Source: Siphonodentalium dalli
Taxonomy: Eukaryota; Mollusca; Scaphopoda; Gadilida; Siphonodentaliidae
DNA: 64,000 nucleotides
Direction of reading: 5' to 3'
Assembly: GCA_032622095.1 (NCBI GenBank)
Contig: CP136069.1
Coordinates: forward strand, 14,740,450 to 14,804,449
This document shows, piece after piece, positions 1 through 10,930 of this stretch. Both the position numbers and the translations under genes were made by a program. Numbering within the stretch: position 1 is the first letter of the stretch; every line of letters begins with the position of its first letter. The notes below the pieces were generated by a model, which searched no databases, was not told where the DNA came from, and saw nothing but the letters and a program-made list of their open reading frames with translations.

Positions 1-474
1 TCGATTCAATTGAATATTATACTCACTAATGCGATAAACACGAATAGTTGATTCAGTAGAAATCACATCCACATAAATAGACGCAACAACTCGAACAACA
101 AAGGTGGATTTCAAAATGACTTTCGTGGTTTCCTGTTGATTGTCCGGCGGAGAAAAAAAAGTTCCCGCAATGTGTTATATTTATATTCATTAAATTCGTA
201 TTCCCGAACATATTCTTGTTGTTTATTTATGGCGGTTTCGTCACAGTTTATTATGAATTGGCTACACTGATGCCCTATTCGTACAATTGAGTGTTGACCT
301 AATTCAATGTATCAATATGCCTGATCAGCTGATAGTGTGCATCGATGTACGGCCAAGTGTGGGGACCACAACGGGGATGATTGTGAATGGTGTGACAGAA
401 TCGTCTTAATTTAAGTGGATTTATTTCGATTTAATAGCATTTTTTGCTCCAGTACCGGTCATGATATAAAACAA
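1..474. other. Non-coding, nothing recognised
   Basis: AT-rich sequence with no convincing open frame, RNA gene or repeat that I can see. Confidence 0.5.
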
Positions 475-568
475 AATACACACGTAGTGTTTCTGGATAC
501 CAAATTTACATTTACACCAATCCCACTCGTGGTGTAAATTTGGTTTTCAGAAACACTACGTGTGTATT
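475..568. repeat. Imperfect hairpin, ~40-bp arms
   Basis: Left arm 475-519 and right arm 530-568 are inverted copies. Both carry ACACACGTAGTGTTTCTG followed by an AAATTTACACC-type stretch; the left arm has a small internal duplication (TTTACATTTACACC). The loop is about 10 nt. It could be a foldback element or a MITE remnant. No coding role is seen. Confidence 0.75.
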
Positions 569-975
569 CTATATAAACTCTCCAGTCAACAGTAAATCCC
601 TTACTATTAGTTACTATCTTGTGAATGCTTTTGTTACAGACGTTACTTTTGACAGCTCAATGTTCACAAATTACACAGACATGGTTCACACGCATCTGAA
701 TACGATGTCGATTAAGCACCGACGCCTCAATTGATGCCTGTTCATGTTCAATGATTGCTCTCCCCTGGCCCTCGATTATCCCTGTGCTTCCGTATATGAG
801 CGCACAGGTTACCGGCGTTCTTCACATAAGCAATTTGTGGCTAGTTATCGAGAAGAGGGAAAATTATGTCCAACGTGCAAGTGATATTCCTGTCTGTGGG
901 ATAGGTTCTCAGTTCAATGTTTTATTGCCCATAAATCACATATATACAAGTATAATGCGACAATAGAGCCATATA
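569..975. other. Non-coding, nothing recognised
   Basis: Two short plus-strand open frames (540-734 and 751-966) have no recognisable domain or splice context and are probably chance. Confidence 0.45.
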
Positions 976-1166
976 TATATATATATATAAAACGTAACAC
1001 ATTCAATGTCAAGAGGTGCAGACAAGAGGGACACACATACATGCGCACATATATATACATATATACATACATATATATACATATACACATACATACATAC
1101 ACATGCACATACATACATATACCCGCGTACATACACACATACGTACATACATACATACATACATAT
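974..1166. repeat. TA and CATA/TATG microsatellites
   Basis: A short (TA)n run at about 974-990 is followed, after ~40 bp of unique sequence, by an impure (ACAT)n/(CATA)n tract from about 1030 to 1166. On the minus strand this tract lies about 150 bp past the stop of the LINE ORF2 at 1323-4240, so it may be the simple-repeat tail of that element. The open frames read through it on both strands are low-complexity artefacts. Confidence 0.85.
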
Positions 1167-1322
1167 GGGTAACATGATAATAATTCATCTCCAACTTAGT
1201 CAATTCAGCGCTGTGTGTGAGGGCGACTGACCGGGGCTCGGTGTGGGGAAACCCACGAGACACAGGTCCGTCTCCCACACCCACCAGCGCCGAATTTAAC
1301 AAGAATCCTACATGTGCTCAGC

Positions 1323-4240
1323 TCAGCGGTGATCCAATTTTCTGGTAAGTTGTCTGATAAAACAACATAATTTATTTAATGGTACTATATCTTTCGGATT
1401 CATTATTTTTTCAAAGCCAAACAAATTATTAAGTTCAGTTAATGATGATGGGAGGAAACGTCTTCTGAGCGAGCTAATTTCCGGACACTCAAATAGATAG
1501 TGGTACTCGTCTCCAATCGGTTTACTGTCGCATAATGTGCAAACTCTTTTATCTATGTATATATTGTGCCACGATCCGGTTTCTATTGGGAGCCAATGGT
1601 TGGAACATCGAAATTTTGACAATGTTTGCGCTGTTCTTTGGTTTAATACTGAGAGGTATTTTTCTCTGCCAAATATTATCTTAAAAAGCCTATACGTTCT
1701 ACATTTATTCATGTTTTTAATATCATTTTTCCATTTTATCTTAAATTGGTTCTCAAATGTGGTCTTGATGTGTTCTTTAAACCAGCGGGGATTGCTACTT
1801 TCTGAAAATTGATTGATCCATATATCTGACAAACCTAATTCCGATAAAAGATGTTCAATATGGCTAATCCATGGGTCATAAGGTTGTTGTCCTATTGACT
1901 TATGCAGGGAGTATTCGTACAGTATCTTGTTAATCTTCATATTATTATTATTAAAAACAAGATTAGCCCAATAGTTTAAAATTCTACATTTAATATCAAT
2001 CACAAGTGGGTATACACCTGTTTCACCATATACCATAACACTTGGTGTGCTTGGTTTCAGCCCTAGGACATATTTTTAAAATTTTAACTGTAGTTTCTCA
2101 AGATCTTCGTGGTGCTGGAAGCCCCATATTTCGCACCCATACAGCAGAATCGGTTTTACAGTTTTTGCAAATAATTCAATTTGCAGATCCGGGGGAATAT
2201 TCATCTTTCGCGCTTTATTTAGCAGGCCAAACATAGCTCTGTTTGCTTTGTTTAAGAGTTGCTTAATCGTTTTGGAATAAGAACTGGATCTGTTAAAGAT
2301 TATTCCAAGGTACGTGAAATGAGAAACAATTTCCAAAGGTTGTCCGTTAAACATGATACGAGATTTTGGAATCCTTTTGCCACCGAAAACCATCAGTTTT
2401 GTTTTATTGACATTAACCTGAAGTTTCCAAAAGGAGCAGTATTCAGAAAAGGTTGTCATTGCCACACGCATGTCTTTTGCAGTTTCAGCGAAAATGACGG
2501 TATCGTCAGCATACAACAAGATTATTAATTTCAAATAGACACCTAGTTCCTTCTGCACGTCGTTCTCTATTAATTTCAGATTAGGAACATTGTTACTGAT
2601 TAGATAATCTTCCAGATCATTGAGGTACAGAGAAAATAAGAAAGATGAAAGGTTTTCACCCTGTAAAACCCCAATGTGGTTTCTATAAGTTTCAGAATAA
2701 CTACCATCTATTCTTATTTTAGATTTTACTTCGTTATACATATTTTTTATAAATTTAAAACAGCGGCCGTTTATTCCGACTGTCAGCATTTTTTGCCAGA
2801 GCCCTGTTCTCCAAACTGTGTCAAATGCCTGCTTAAAATCTACGAAAGTGCAAAATAGTTTTTTTCCAGAATCGCGATATATGTTAGTCAAAAGATGTAA
2901 CGACATTATATGGTCTGTTGTTGAAAAACCTTTTCTAAATCCGGCCTGATTCATGTTTATAAGGTTTGATGATTCCGAGAACTTTGTAAGTCGCGTATTA
3001 ATCACTTTGGTGAATAACTTTCCGAGACAACTCAGTATTGTAATTGGTCTATAATTTTCTGGTTTACTGTCATCACCTTTGTTTTTATAAATTGGAATTA
3101 CAATGCCGGTTAGCCAGTCTTCTGGTATTATTCCTGTAAAAAATATTAAATTAAACCATTCAGTATATATCGGTAACATTACATCTATAGTATTTTTGAT
3201 ATGTTCGTTACGAATATTATCTATTCCTTGACACTTTCCGTTTTTTAGACAAGCTAATGCGTTGATTATTTCATGTTCGGTGATCGGCATATCAAGAATA
3301 TCGTTTTCGTCTTGTATGTCGCAACTAAATAATTGACCGGTGTCATCGTTCGCATTGTTATTGTTGAGATAATTATACATATCGTTAAGACGTACATTCG
3401 GTGAATTACAGGACTTCTCATTAAGAATATTCCAAAATTCTTTTGGGTTATTATCGTTGGCCTGTCTTATTTTCCGTGAGATATTATTCTTATATTTTGT
3501 AACATTTGTTTTTAGTGTTTTGCGATATGTTTTACTTGATTCGCGTAGTGTGTGTTTGTTTTCTTCTGACGGTATCTTACATAAATATTTTCGAGCATTA
3601 TTATAATGTGCTCTAGCCATCCTGCACTCAGCGTTAAACCACGGTTTATTTAGCCTAATATTACCGGATTTGGATCCGGTTCTTCCAAATGTCAATTCGG
3701 CTGCTTTACAAAAGGTTTCTTGGATATTGGTAGCTATAGTATTGTTTTTTTCTTGCGTGAATAAATCTGATCCATTCCTACAATTAATAATGGTTTCCTT
3801 TATGGTAGAGATCATGGATTGATCAATATTATTACGAAAAGGGATACTTCCGCCCGACTTCCAGAGTCGCGGGGAGATATTCGTATGTTTTGTTTTATTC
3901 TTTGTAGTGATTTCTGAACTACCTTCACAATTAATCGTTAATTCAACTGCGCTATGTACATCTGACACAAGGGGCGAAAATGGGTGGACATATAAATCAC
4001 AGCACATTGTCATAAATACGTGAGTTGATATGAAATAATCAATTACGCTTATACCTCTACACGTAGCATTACGGAATATTTATCGCGCCCTACGCGCCCA
4101 TTCAGTATTACCATTTCGGAATTGTTACATAGTTCAATGAGCTTTTTACCATATAGGTATGACTTTATTGCATCGATGTTATTTGCACAAATGTCCACAC
4201 AGTTCAGCACAAAGGAGCATATTCGTGTGAAACTTTGACA
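1323..4240 (-). pseudogene. LINE ORF2 (endonuclease-reverse transcriptase), 5'-truncated, one stop and one frameshift
   Basis: This is the second ORF of a non-LTR retrotransposon, which would nick the target and prime reverse transcription there. In reading order on the minus strand: the end of the APE endonuclease (motif NGRVGRD near 4083-4110, ending SDVH near 3960); the RT with FVDFKQAFD near 2820-2848, a LQGENLSSFL turn and the YADD catalytic box at 2502-2513; then a C-terminal region with a CxxC...H...C zinc motif near 1480-1545, ending in TGA at 1323-1325. The first half of the endonuclease is missing. A frameshift near 4065-4075 separates the endonuclease piece from the RT frame. The RT frame is open from 4013 to 1323 except for one TAA at 2076-2078, and both sides of that stop share a frame, so it is a single nonsense change. 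The motifs resemble the ORF2 at 61.3-64 kb but the proteins are clearly different. Clade was not determined. Confidence 0.95.
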
Positions 4241-5063
4241 TATTAACTTGATCACATCCCATGTCACATGACTGTATTGGCCCAATGTTGTGCAATTGGC
4301 TGACGATTTGTTGGGTCAACGGTGGCTACCCAATGCTGACCTACTGCCCTTGTTAATCAATAGTTTTGGGCCATCATCGGCGATCCGACGGTGTGCCAAT
4401 GCCGATACCGTAACATTGGGAGCTTATCAGATGATCATAGTCGGGTTAAGTGTATATATATATTATGTTGGGCCACTGTTTTTATTTCATTGATTCGGTA
4501 GCACCACATGGGCCAGGCCTCACACTTCCATTAATTGAATCAAGGAATTATATGTTCAAAATTCTTATTACAGCTGAAAACATCACGAACATATGGCTTG
4601 TAGGATTTCATGCTGCACGTAATCACCTACTGATAATCATGCATCTTCTCCCCTGGTTCAATTGCTATACTTATTTATATATACATTTGACGTATCTGCA
4701 TTTTTGACGCGCCTCGTTAAATTCTTTACCATGAAGTCACCAAATCAGAACGAAAGCAGGAAAACGATGTTGAATCTGATTAAGTGTCTACATTCGCTAC
4801 ACAATTTGGAAATATGTTTACAATCTGTCCTTTTTGATGCCCTGTTAACCAGTTAGCTAATGCCTGTTAACCTCTGACAATATGTCATTTTGTAGGTAGG
4901 GTGCCCTATGAAACATTGTGAAAAGTTATATTTGGTCACCTATCTCGGCGCCCTCTGAATTCGAAAACTAGAGTAATTTTCCCATAAGAAAATGATGGTC
5001 GCATAAATTTCCCCGATGTGCGACGGTCACCCCCATCACAGCCTAGACTATAGAAGCATGTTT
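4241..5063. other. Non-coding spacer beyond the LINE truncation point
   Basis: LINE homology fades near 4190-4250. Up to ~4400 there are several ATTGGC/GCCAAT-type words, then plain AT-rich sequence. No gene is seen. Confidence 0.4.
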
Positions 5064-5165
5064 TGCTTAAATCGGAGCAGCAATACATTTTCACTAAAGG
5101 ATTTATTGATCATGAGAGTTGCGCAACATTGAGTTTCACATATCACCATCACTGACTATGAAACT
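5064..5165 (-). repeat. Dispersed ~100-bp repeat, inverted copy of 15770-15878
   Basis: Read on the minus strand this segment matches 15770-15878 on the plus strand (shared words include GATGGTGATATGTGAAACTC, TTTAGTGAAAATGTATTGCT and TAAGCAAAACATGC). It is an interspersed family of unknown type. Confidence 0.75.
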
Positions 5166-7023
5166 TAGAGTATAAATAATAATTGCATAACATAATCACA
5201 CCACCAAATGCACGTAGTCTGTGGTCTAAGAATCATCTTTCCCTTCCCGCGCTCACTCTCCATTCTCCAGCTGTATTACCTTGTCTTTCACTCTCTATTA
5301 TCTCTCTCCCTCCCCAAGTCTGCTTTACATATGCTCTTTGTGTTCTATTGAAATGGTGTTTTAGTTAGTCAATTTTTTCTTCAAAACAATCTACCTTTAC
5401 GAAGCGCGGTTGGTGGACGAGCGTCCGTGTGTGCGGGCGGGTATAACTCTTTAACTTGTGGATTTTCACAAGTTATGGTATGCTGGTTTACGACCGTGTG
5501 CGACAGCTACATACAAACCATGGCCCTCTAATGCTCATTTTTCTATTTGAAAATGATTAACCGTTGTTAAATGTATATTATATTGACGTATGTGCTTCTC
5601 ATTGCCACACTGCTGTGGGATAGTATTTTGAATGTACCCATATATAACATGTGTATGTTCTAACAAGTATATTAACTGATACATGGCCAATCAAAATAGA
5701 TGCACGGTGAACAGTTTTCCATGAGGTTACTGGGCATCAGCAATGCATAATGGTTGGAGTTTGGCAAAAAAAACCCAGATGTTTTCACCAAAATGGTTGC
5801 CATGGCAAGTGTGAAAATTACTTATAATCATGTGATATTCATGGGTGCCAAATTTGATGATTTTACCATAAATTTGCGATCTCGTCCTCTATCCGCTCCA
5901 CTAATGGTGCGTTCATTGTTTATTGGGAAAAGCAATTTCTCGTTTTAGGGGGGATTGGCCCGGTCACATGTTTTGTAAAATATTTCAATATGTAAATATT
6001 ATGCAACAAATTGAGAAATGTTCCATATAAAGACAAATAATAGGTCGTGAAGTGATAAAAGCAACAACTTTTTTACAATGAACTTGACCTTTCACAGTGA
6101 CCTTGACCATTGAGATCAGTTCTGGTGGTTCGTCTTGGAGATAATATACATATAAATACTATTATATAACTATATCCACCAATAAGTTCACCATTGTCAT
6201 ACAAACATACTTGATATATGATAATTCTCCAGAATTCTTGGTTTCCAATGTCTCCCAGTATATGGGCTTTCCGAAAAAAATATGTTGCCCAAATTCCCAA
6301 AAATATTTTACGAAACACATTTTTTTTTACAAATGACATGCTATTATATACGTGTATTTGCAACATAAGTAACATAATGGTGTAGTTTACATTTTTGGAG
6401 GTGGCACCATTCGAATCAGAAATAGGGATCGGGGAGGGGAACACCAAAATCAATATTAAAGAAATTCATTGAATCGAGGAAAAATATTCACTGCCCAAAA
6501 ACTGTATTAAGAAAGTTTACGAATATACTCTCAAATATACCCCGATAATGGCATTGTGCACTGTTCATTTTGTGAGACATGATCATATATGACGTCAAGC
6601 AGAGAATACCATACCGATGCCCATTCATTCATTTAGAATGATGTTGGATGTTTGTATAATTTTGTATCGCTAGACGTGATGAATAAGATGGAAATAAGTG
6701 ACTACAACATAGATTCAGGAGGTGTACTTGCATTGCATATATGAACCTTGTTAGAAGTCATAGCCTGCTGACCGATTTCAATTACCAAACTTTTTTTTAC
6801 CAGAGACTTCTTTCACATTTAATACTTTGCATCTGCTTATGTGTTAATAGCAACCACCAACTCGCCACAGGCGAGCGTGGTTGTTTATACTTAAGACATG
6901 TGAATGACGTCATATATTTGTTATTATATTTTCTATACGATGAGACGAAATTCAGGAAGAGTGAACGCTATTTAGCGAAATTAACACGTGACTTTCTGTC
7001 GGCCACGGGGCATATTATCACAA
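5166..7023. other. Non-coding, nothing firmly recognised
   Basis: AT-rich sequence with no splice-bounded exon or recognisable domain. 5780-5900 carries an ATGGTTGCCATGG-type stretch that recurs loosely near 8755. The minus-strand frame at 6073-6453 (126 codons) has no recognisable motif and is probably chance. Confidence 0.4.
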
Positions 7024-7317
7024 TTATCACAATACGGTAGGGAACACCGCGTGCGTAACGTAATCATCACAGGTATAACGTACTCTGATAACAACTTATC
7101 GAAATATTTCATGCTTAAGAAATTTTAATCATATCATCTTCGGCTTGTTTTATTTTGCCTTTATGAAAAGGAATAATAAATGGGATGATATATATATGAC
7201 GACAAATAGAATCAAATTAGCCATTTCCCCGTGAAACCTAGGACAGACAGGGTTGGTACAAAAATTGGTGATATCTGAGTACGAACGTCGGAGTGTTCTC
7301 CTACCGTATTGCGATAA
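7024..7317. repeat. Possible small MITE with ~25-bp inverted ends
   Basis: 7024-7047 and 7293-7317 are inverted copies sharing CAATACGGTAGG and GAACAC with one substitution and a 1-nt indel. The ~245-bp interior has no coding potential. Target-site duplication is not clear. Confidence 0.5.
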
Positions 7318-8007
7318 CAGCCAACCGAAAAGTAGCAATGATCAGTTTCAGCTGTTATCATTTGATTAAATTCATTCCTTGATTCTAGATAATCAGTTCT
7401 CAACAAAGATTCATTACAGCCTTTTCATCGGATAAAAGTAATTCCATGACATAGGGCTATCGGCTTTTTGCTGTCTCTCCACTCGCTTGATTTTGTGAAG
7501 AATTAGGTTTTCTCCACTTCAACTTCCGTCTTCAACACAGTTCACAGTTCAAGTTCAAACTTCAATCGACAGTTGGGCTACTGTAAACCAGTGTGAGCAG
7601 CTGTTGTTACAGACAACATTGATAAAACTAGTGCATTATTGTTTCAAAGGAAATACAACTCTGCCAGGACTTGCACTGTATCACGAAGAAGAAGAAGAAG
7701 ATTCCATGAATCATTTAATCAACCAAAAAGTTCAAGCTCATGGAAATAAAAAAAATAAAAGAGCGATTCTGTGTTGTGTGTAACGTATGTTGCAATTGTG
7801 ATTCGATCAGTCCATTAACTGATTAAACTTCAAGCAGCCAAGTTCAACGAAGTGATATCTGATGAGGATTTTGGAGGTGTTGTTGTGAACACATGGCATG
7901 CATGGTCCTGGATTGGAGGCAGTGTTCTCTAAATCAATGTTTTAGTTAGGTTTATTAGCTTTGAAAATTATAGCATTAATTATTATTTCATTTAATTGTG
8001 TGTCAAC
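7318..8007. other. Non-coding, short GAA run
   Basis: Contains a (GAA)n run near 7685-7702 and a GTTCAAGTTCAAACTTCAA-type stretch near 7545. No gene is seen. Confidence 0.4.
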
Positions 8008-8320
8008 AGTCATCGGTCATATTCATTTGTCGTCATGCATTGGTCGTCATTCCTCAGTGTGTTTGTCTTCGGTTGTTTTTAGTTGTCGGTATATTTGTCA
8101 TCGGTTGTTTGTCTTCTGACATCATTTGTTAGCTTGTCATCAGTCGTTTTTCGTCATCCTTGCCATTTATTTCATCAGTCGTTTGTCGACAGTTGTTTTT
8201 TTCGTCAGTCGTTTTTTCGTTTGTTGTTTTTCGTCGTCGGTCATTTGTCATAATTTCAAGACATTTGTTGGTTGTTTGTCGTCATCCTTGTCATTCGTCG
8301 GTCATCAGTCATTTGATAAT
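8008..8320. repeat. Degenerate short tandem array of GTCATC/GTCGTTTGTC words
   Basis: About 300 bp is made of irregular repeats of words such as GTCGTCAT, CGGTCATTTGTC and CAGTCGTTTGTC with a 10-20-bp spacing. The two overlapping plus-strand open frames here are by-products of this low complexity. Confidence 0.75.
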
Positions 8321-8829
8321 TATGTCTGTACTTCCAACGGAAATTGGGAAATTGTGTCGATAGTAAATTGGGCGACCGACCGTAAAATATACACAATTCG
8401 ATCTCTGTTGTCAACGATAAACTAGACAAATCACCCGCAAACTATTAAACAATGCTTGCTGGTGTAAAATACGCTTGTTTAAAACGAATATAGAACATCT
8501 ATTGTCAACAATACTCAAGAGTCGTTAGAAATTCGAAGCGGTGTTCTGAAACTTCCTGACCGAACTTGCGGTCTGCGATGACAAATTCGAAAGGTAAACA
8601 GACGCTATAATTGTCACATTGTATGTAGTAGGGCGGCTCCGTGTCAAAAAAAGGGTGAATCGTGCATTTTAAGGTAAAAGCAACAAACTTTGTATACAAC
8701 ATCCTGAGGTGATATCTTGTGGATTTGGATATCATGCCAAGCTAGGGAAAGCCCATGGTTGCCATGGTAACCACCGAAAAACATAGCCGCCAAAAATGCC
8801 AAATTGGCTTTTTGCGGAAGTGCGATTTT
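8321..8829. other. Non-coding, contains a dispersed repeat fragment
   Basis: 8632-8690 (GGGCGGCT..., then CGTGCATTTTA and GGTAAAAGCA) resembles 15542-15600. 8750-8790 carries GGTTGCCATGGTAACCACC, a near-palindrome. No gene is seen. Confidence 0.45.
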
Positions 8830-9291
8830 GGTCCCCTCTCCCTGCACTGCACCCCTGACTCAAATAGCGCCACTTTTGCCATTTAGAAAGCACACGATTA
8901 GATTCCTCGTTTCATAGAGAAGAATGTGTATCAACTTTGTGGAAATCGGCGCTAAACAGGTTTATTAATTATTGTGCACCTCTCCCCTTCCATGCACCCC
9001 TGACTCAAATGGCGCCACTATTGACGTCTGTAAACCACACCATTAGATTCATCATGGAGATGATTATGTATAAGTTTGGTGGAAATCGGCGACAATTTTG
9101 TTTCTGCCCTTCTCCCCTTTTGTGCCCCTGACAACAACAGCATCACTTTAGAAAATGTTAACCCGCACTATCTTATCCATTATCTTTCTTGTAAGAAAAA
9201 GTACCAAAATAGACCTCTCTATTGGTATCGAGATGGTCCCTGTAAATTGTTATGGAACAGACATTGGCAAATATATATATATATATATATA
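8830..9291 (-). repeat. Truncated inverted copy of the 40-49 kb satellite element
   Basis: Reading the minus strand from 9291, the order is (TA)n, ATTTGC-AATGTCTGT, GGGACCATCT, GAAAGATAATGG, a GGGGAGAAGGGCAGA stretch, then two ~140-bp units with CGCCGATTTCCACC and GTGGCGCCATTTGAGTCAGG. This is the same order as at 40116, 43824 and 46774, so the family is dispersed and its start abuts a TA microsatellite. Confidence 0.85.
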
Positions 9292-9305
9292 ATTTCACAG
9301 TTTAA

Positions 9306-9799
9306 AGGCACGTGCGGCCTTGGCGGTGGGTATCCTGTGAAAATATATCCACCCGTCAAAAACCGCCACAAACAGAAAGAACATCAAAATGTAGATAGAC
9401 TTTGTCCGTATACAAATAAGAAATATGGCATAAATAGTATGTCATGGTTATATGTTTGACCATTGTTATGTAAACAACAGCATAAAAAGTTACTTTTCTG
9501 GTGTTTGTTTATATTATGATGGTAAACATAAAGAGCGTTCTTTGTGGGTGAATTCCTGATATGGAACGAATAAAGAGCGTTTATGCCATTTGTGTGTGAT
9601 TAGCCAACAGCATTGTGCTGTCTTCTGTAACATAATCAGGCTCGTGCTTAGGTAAAATATAGTAAATCTTTATGATAACATGCTGTTTACGAGATGGTCA
9701 TGGTATATATGAACGGAACTGTATGCGTTTTAATGTTTTTCTGTTTACGGTGTTTGGAACAAATATGAATATTTTCGACAATTAAGGCCGCACGTGCCT
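9306..9799. mobile_element. MITE with 16-bp TIRs flanked by TTAA
   Basis: The left end AGGCACGTGCGGCCTT at 9306 and its inverted copy ending at 9799 are identical over 16 bp. Both ends abut TTAA (9302-9305 and 9800-9803), the target duplication used by piggyBac and Kolobok-type transposons. The 494-bp element has no transposase. Its interior (about 9520-9600) contains the word AATAAAGAGCGTTTAT, shared with the repeats near 34850 and 50540. Confidence 0.85.
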
Positions 9800-9888
9800 T
9801 TAAAGTAACGTGTGCACAGTTATATATATGGTCCAAGAATAACATGAGACATCATAGTGTCAAGGAGACAACCCAGCTTTACACAACG
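9800..9888. other. Short spacer
   Basis: Lies between the MITE and the Penelope-like remnant. No feature is seen. Confidence 0.4.
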
Positions 9889-10450
9889 TCATTTCCTGGG
9901 CGCATTTAGCTTGCATCGGAAGTGATCAACGTAGAAATCTTCCTTCCGGGTTCGGTGTATTCTGTTTGCTGAGAACAGTTTTTGGAATGGGAAGATCGAA
10001 TATTGATTCTTTCCACATTCATCCAAATGTTCACTCAGTGAAATTTTGCGATATTCTGGATGATTTATCTCGAACAACAACTGTATATACACGCAAAAGA
10101 AAGTTTCCCGACTAACATCAGTGACCATATTATCCATACCTGGGCACTCGGATATACGCGGAATTCTGTTCTTTAATTGCCTGTTGGATTGTGGGACTTT
10201 TATGAATTTTGCTTAGTCCGTAAGAGCTGCATTTCATCTCAAATTTTGTGAGATATTCGGCTTCTTTATCAGTTAGGCATTTAGAGAACTTTGTGACAAA
10301 CTTCTCCTCATTTGTAGGAAGTGTCTTGTAAAAACGATCGTCCAAGAGTGTATCTTCCGATGTGTTGGCATAGTCGGTCGCTTCCATAATCTCCAGTGCA
10401 CCTCCTTTGTCTGCTCTTTTACAAACAATAGTGTTGTCAGAACAAAGACG
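9889..10450 (-). pseudogene. Penelope-like retroelement remnant: RT N-terminus joined to the end of a GIY-YIG nuclease
   Basis: On the minus strand, about 10440-10150 encodes the start of a Penelope-like RT: RADKGGALEIM, DDRFYKTLP and YGLSKIHKS, matching the family pattern ADKGG...FYK...YGLPKIHK. The frame then breaks. From about 10137 to 9889 another frame carries SEHLDECGK followed by ...EDFYVDHFRCKLN and a stop, which fits the C-terminal part of the GIY-YIG endonuclease of these elements (HLDxC, then a basic xxF(I/V)xxFxxxLN end). The RT palm with its catalytic aspartates and the GIY-YIG start are absent, so this is an internal deletion with frameshift. The upstream edge merges with a tandem repeat at about 10430. 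The RT assignment is firm; the GIY-YIG part is a good but weaker motif match. Confidence 0.8.
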
Positions 10451-10930
10451 ATTTTTTGAACAGCTGGATGGGCGTATGTGACCCAGTTTGTGATTTCTAG
10501 ATGGACTGGTGGCAGCACAAGAATACCCGTGGTTGCTGTGATTATGCATACATATTGGAATTTTGCAACGAGAAATTGTTAATTTCCTCCACGCACGACT
10601 TACATCCAATTTTTGAACAGCTGGACAGGTTAATTGTGACCTAGTTTTTTTTATTTTGAGATGAACTATTAGCGGCACAAAACGAATCCAGAACAATAGT
10701 GTCGTGGCTGCTATGGTTATGCCTACGCATGCGATTTAGCAACGAAAACTGACCTTTTTTCATTATGTTGACCCCATGCACGACTTACGCCCAATTTTGA
10801 ACAGCTGGACGAGCGTATGTGACCTGGTTTGTGATTTCTAGATGGACTAGTTGCGGCACAAGAAGAATCCAGAAAGGATGGCACCGTAGCTGCTGTGATT
10901 ATGGATACATACATGTGGGCGATTCAGTAA
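10430..10930. repeat. ~180-bp tandem repeat, about three degenerate units
   Basis: Units recur near 10433, 10605 and 10793. Each has TTTTGAACAGCTGGA, a GTGACC box, a GATTTCTAGATGGACTA-type box, GCGGCACAA, a GCTGTGATTATG-type box and then CGATT.AGCAACGA. The family also appears near 20425-20545 and 31800-31900, and is related to the array at 13.3-14.0 kb. The open frame read through the first unit only prolongs the Penelope-like fragment. Confidence 0.8.

Noticed and set aside
1190-1300. Possible tRNA-derived SINE beside the LINE 3' end
   Set aside because: GC-rich words are present but no A-box/B-box pair; more simply the 3' untranslated part of the LINE.
914-1302. Several overlapping open frames rich in Tyr, Ile, Met and Cys
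   Set aside because: They read through the CATA/TATG microsatellite and are low-complexity artefacts.
8126-8425. Two overlapping hydrophobic frames rich in Ser, Val and Phe
   Set aside because: Produced by the degenerate GTCATC/GTCGTTTGTC array; no protein signature.
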